DNA of 64,000 bases. Origin: Bacillota bacterium (GTDB lineage: Bacteria; Bacillota; Clostridia; Lachnospirales; Lachnospiraceae). The stretch is from contig JAEZTJ010000009.1 of the NCBI GenBank assembly GCA_023421505.1, positions 1-64,000 on the forward strand, in the 5' to 3' direction. The notes under the pieces were generated by a model, which saw nothing but the letters and a program-made list of their open reading frames with translations, was not told the DNA's origin and ran no database searches. A program made the translations under genes and the position numbers. Shown here piece by piece: positions 62,998-64,000 of the stretch; the first letter of the stretch is position 1; each line of letters begins with the position of its first letter.

Positions 62998-63140
62998 CAT
63001 TGTGCGCTGCCCAAATTCGCAGGTTTTGGCGGCATGGAGGGTAGGTTGAAAAGAAGTACATTTTTCAACCCGCAATAAGCACTAAGCGTGCTTTTCGCTC
63101 AGTATTTGTATGCCGCTTAAGCGGCAGATGGAGGGCTGAT
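62998..63140 (+). repeat. Two-part hairpin repeat before the cytidylate-kinase-like gene
   Basis: The first part (62998-63033) is the 3' half of the 80-bp unit (TGTGCGCTGCCCAAATTCGC, then GGTTTTGGCGGC) ending at GGAGG. The GCTGCC/GGCGGC stem is kept by a G-T pair. The second part (63034-63140) begins GGAGGGTAGGTTG with a 10-codon frame (MKRSTFFNPQ). It has TTGAAAA/TTTTTCAA, AAGCAC/GTGCTT and the palindrome GCCGCTTAAGCGGC, and ends AGATGGAGG, the ribosome site of the gene at 63141. It is nearly identical to 20675-20780. Confidence 0.85.
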
Positions 63141-63761
63141 ATGAGTAAATATGTAATTACGATTTCAAGAGGTTATGGCAGCGGAGGCCGGACAATCGGT
63201 AAGATGCTATCGGAGCAGTTGGGGATCCCTTATTACGATAGAGATCTACTTAGATTAGCTTCTGATGATAGCGGTATTAATGAGCAGCTATTTGCTAAAG
63301 CAGACGAAAAGTTAAAGAAAAGCCTGTTGTTTAAAATTGCGCGTAACGTATATAAGGGAGAAATAATTCCTCCAGATAGTGATGATTTTGTATCCAACGA
63401 TAATCTTTTTAATTATCAGGCAAAGATTATTAAAGAATTGGCTGATACGGAAGCCTGTATTATAATCGGTCGTTGTGCAGATTTTGTCTTAAAGGATTAT
63501 GAGAATGTCATTAAAGTATTTGTTCATGCTCCTTTCAGTGACTGCATTAATACCCTAAGGGAGATGACAGGCAAGTCGGATAAAGAAATAGAAAAACAAA
63601 TTACGACCATAGATAAGCACAGATCAGAGTATTATAAGTACTATACCGGCAGAGACTGGAGTGATGTCAGAAATTACGATCTCTGCTTAAATAGCAGCCA
63701 TCTTGGTTTCCAGAAGTGCGTAGATATTGTTAAATCTTACTTGGAGATTCGGTTTAGTTAA
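63141..63761 (+). CDS. Cytidylate kinase-like family protein
   Basis: A 206-residue P-loop protein whose ribosome site (GATGGAGGG) belongs to the upstream repeat. The N-terminus VITISRGYGSGGRTIGKML is the modified P-loop of the cytidylate-kinase-2-like family (PF13189). It is followed by LGIPYYDRDLLRLAS and a lid region with basic residues (DKHRSEYYKYYTGRDWSD). The family is common in clostridia; a NMP or other small-molecule kinase activity is assumed but not established. It is unrelated to the liv operon except by position. Confidence 0.88.
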   Translation: MSKYVITISRGYGSGGRTIGKMLSEQLGIPYYDRDLLRLASDDSGINEQLFAKADEKLKKSLLFKIARNVYKGEIIPPDSDDFVSNDNLFNYQAKIIKELADTEACIIIGRCADFVLKDYENVIKVFVHAPFSDCINTLREMTGKSDKEIEKQITTIDKHRSEYYKYYTGRDWSDVRNYDLCLNSSHLGFQKCVDIVKSYLEIRFS

Positions 63762-63794
63762 CTTTTATAATGTGTCGATAAATAAATTAAAATA

Positions 63795-63846
63795 AAGGGA
63801 TATAGTTAAAGTTTAATAGAACAAAAACTTTAGCTATATCCCCTTA
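63795..63846. terminator. Terminator after the cytidylate-kinase-like gene
   Basis: GGGATATAGTTAAAGTTT pairs with AAACTTTAGCTATATCCC (one mismatch) around a short loop, followed by CTTATT. It is a long stem that could act in both directions. Confidence 0.75.
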
Positions 63847-64000
63847 TTGATGCATAGACGTATTATAAAAGCATTATTTTTGAACAACTGCCTACTGATC
63901 AAGTTAATTGTATTTTCCTATAGAATATTGCTTTATTATATTTTTTAATAAATATGATAAGTACGGTTAAATATTAGTTAATTGTATTAATAGTTTTTAT

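Noticed and set aside
1..64000. tRNA or rRNA genes
   Set aside because: No cloverleaf with GTTCRA-type T arm or rRNA-like sequence was recognised by eye. A tRNAscan run would be decisive.

Overview
The window looks like a chromosomal segment of a low-GC, Gram-positive clostridial bacterium, most likely a Lachnospiraceae member related to Lachnoclostridium. The reasons are the AT-rich DNA, strong AGGAGG ribosome sites with frequent TTG/GTG starts, a teichoic-acid locus, a CdaA/CdaR pair, an LCP protein, a GH43 xylosidase cluster and a clostridial-type LeuA. I saw no rRNA, tRNA or CRISPR array. Species assignment is inference.

Region 1 (1-16.9 kb) is an accessory island. It opens with the edge of an IS3-like gene and an excisionase/integrase pair (538-2173). 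Next come a protein with a C-terminal cytidine-deaminase-like domain (2943-4535) and a HamA/HamB pair matching the Hachiman anti-phage system (4723-8675). A second cassette follows (9408-14307): HNH nuclease, SAM methyltransferase broken by two stops, PLD-helicase-DUF3427 protein and NUDIX hydrolase. After that are remnants of AbiE-type genes and an intact AbiE-like toxin-antitoxin pair (14677-16379).

Region 2 (16.9-27.2 kb) is a sugar catabolic locus. An AraC regulator is divergent from an operon with an oxidoreductase, two VOC proteins, a sugar isomerase/epimerase, a carbohydrate ABC transporter, a tautomerase, a GH43 beta-xylosidase and an SDR. It probably imports and trims a xylan-derived oligosaccharide, possibly a modified or acidic one.

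Region 3 (27.4-31.6 kb) starts with a 342-bp imperfect palindrome resembling a MITE. The pantothenate/CoA genes panB-panC-panD-coaX and a TetR regulator follow; the panB promoter carries two operator-like palindromes. Region 4 (31.8-36.0 kb) holds a membrane-protein/cdaA/cdaR/HPr cluster, preceded by four tandem 80-bp repeats. leuA follows, with a structured leader.

Region 5 (38.7-53.7 kb) is a wall teichoic acid or capsule locus: four CDP-glycerol glycerophosphotransferase-domain proteins (two fused to GT2 domains), TagG/TagH export, TagD, a pyruvyltransferase/F420-type fusion, an LCP ligase and a polyprenyl-phosphate sugar transferase. Region 6 (53.9-63.8 kb) has an HtrA protease, a ClpX-like unfoldase, a zinc-ribbon protein, the branched-chain amino-acid transporter livJ/livHMGF and a cytidylate-kinase-like protein.

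The most unusual feature across regions 2-6 is a set of hairpin-rich repeat modules. They sit immediately upstream of start codons and end in the Shine-Dalgarno sequence of the next gene (20.7, 31.8-32.1, 45.8, 53.7 minus strand, 63.0 kb). Several also carry a short TTG-initiated reading frame. A second hairpin family sits at gene 3' ends (panD, and the gene ending at 45498).
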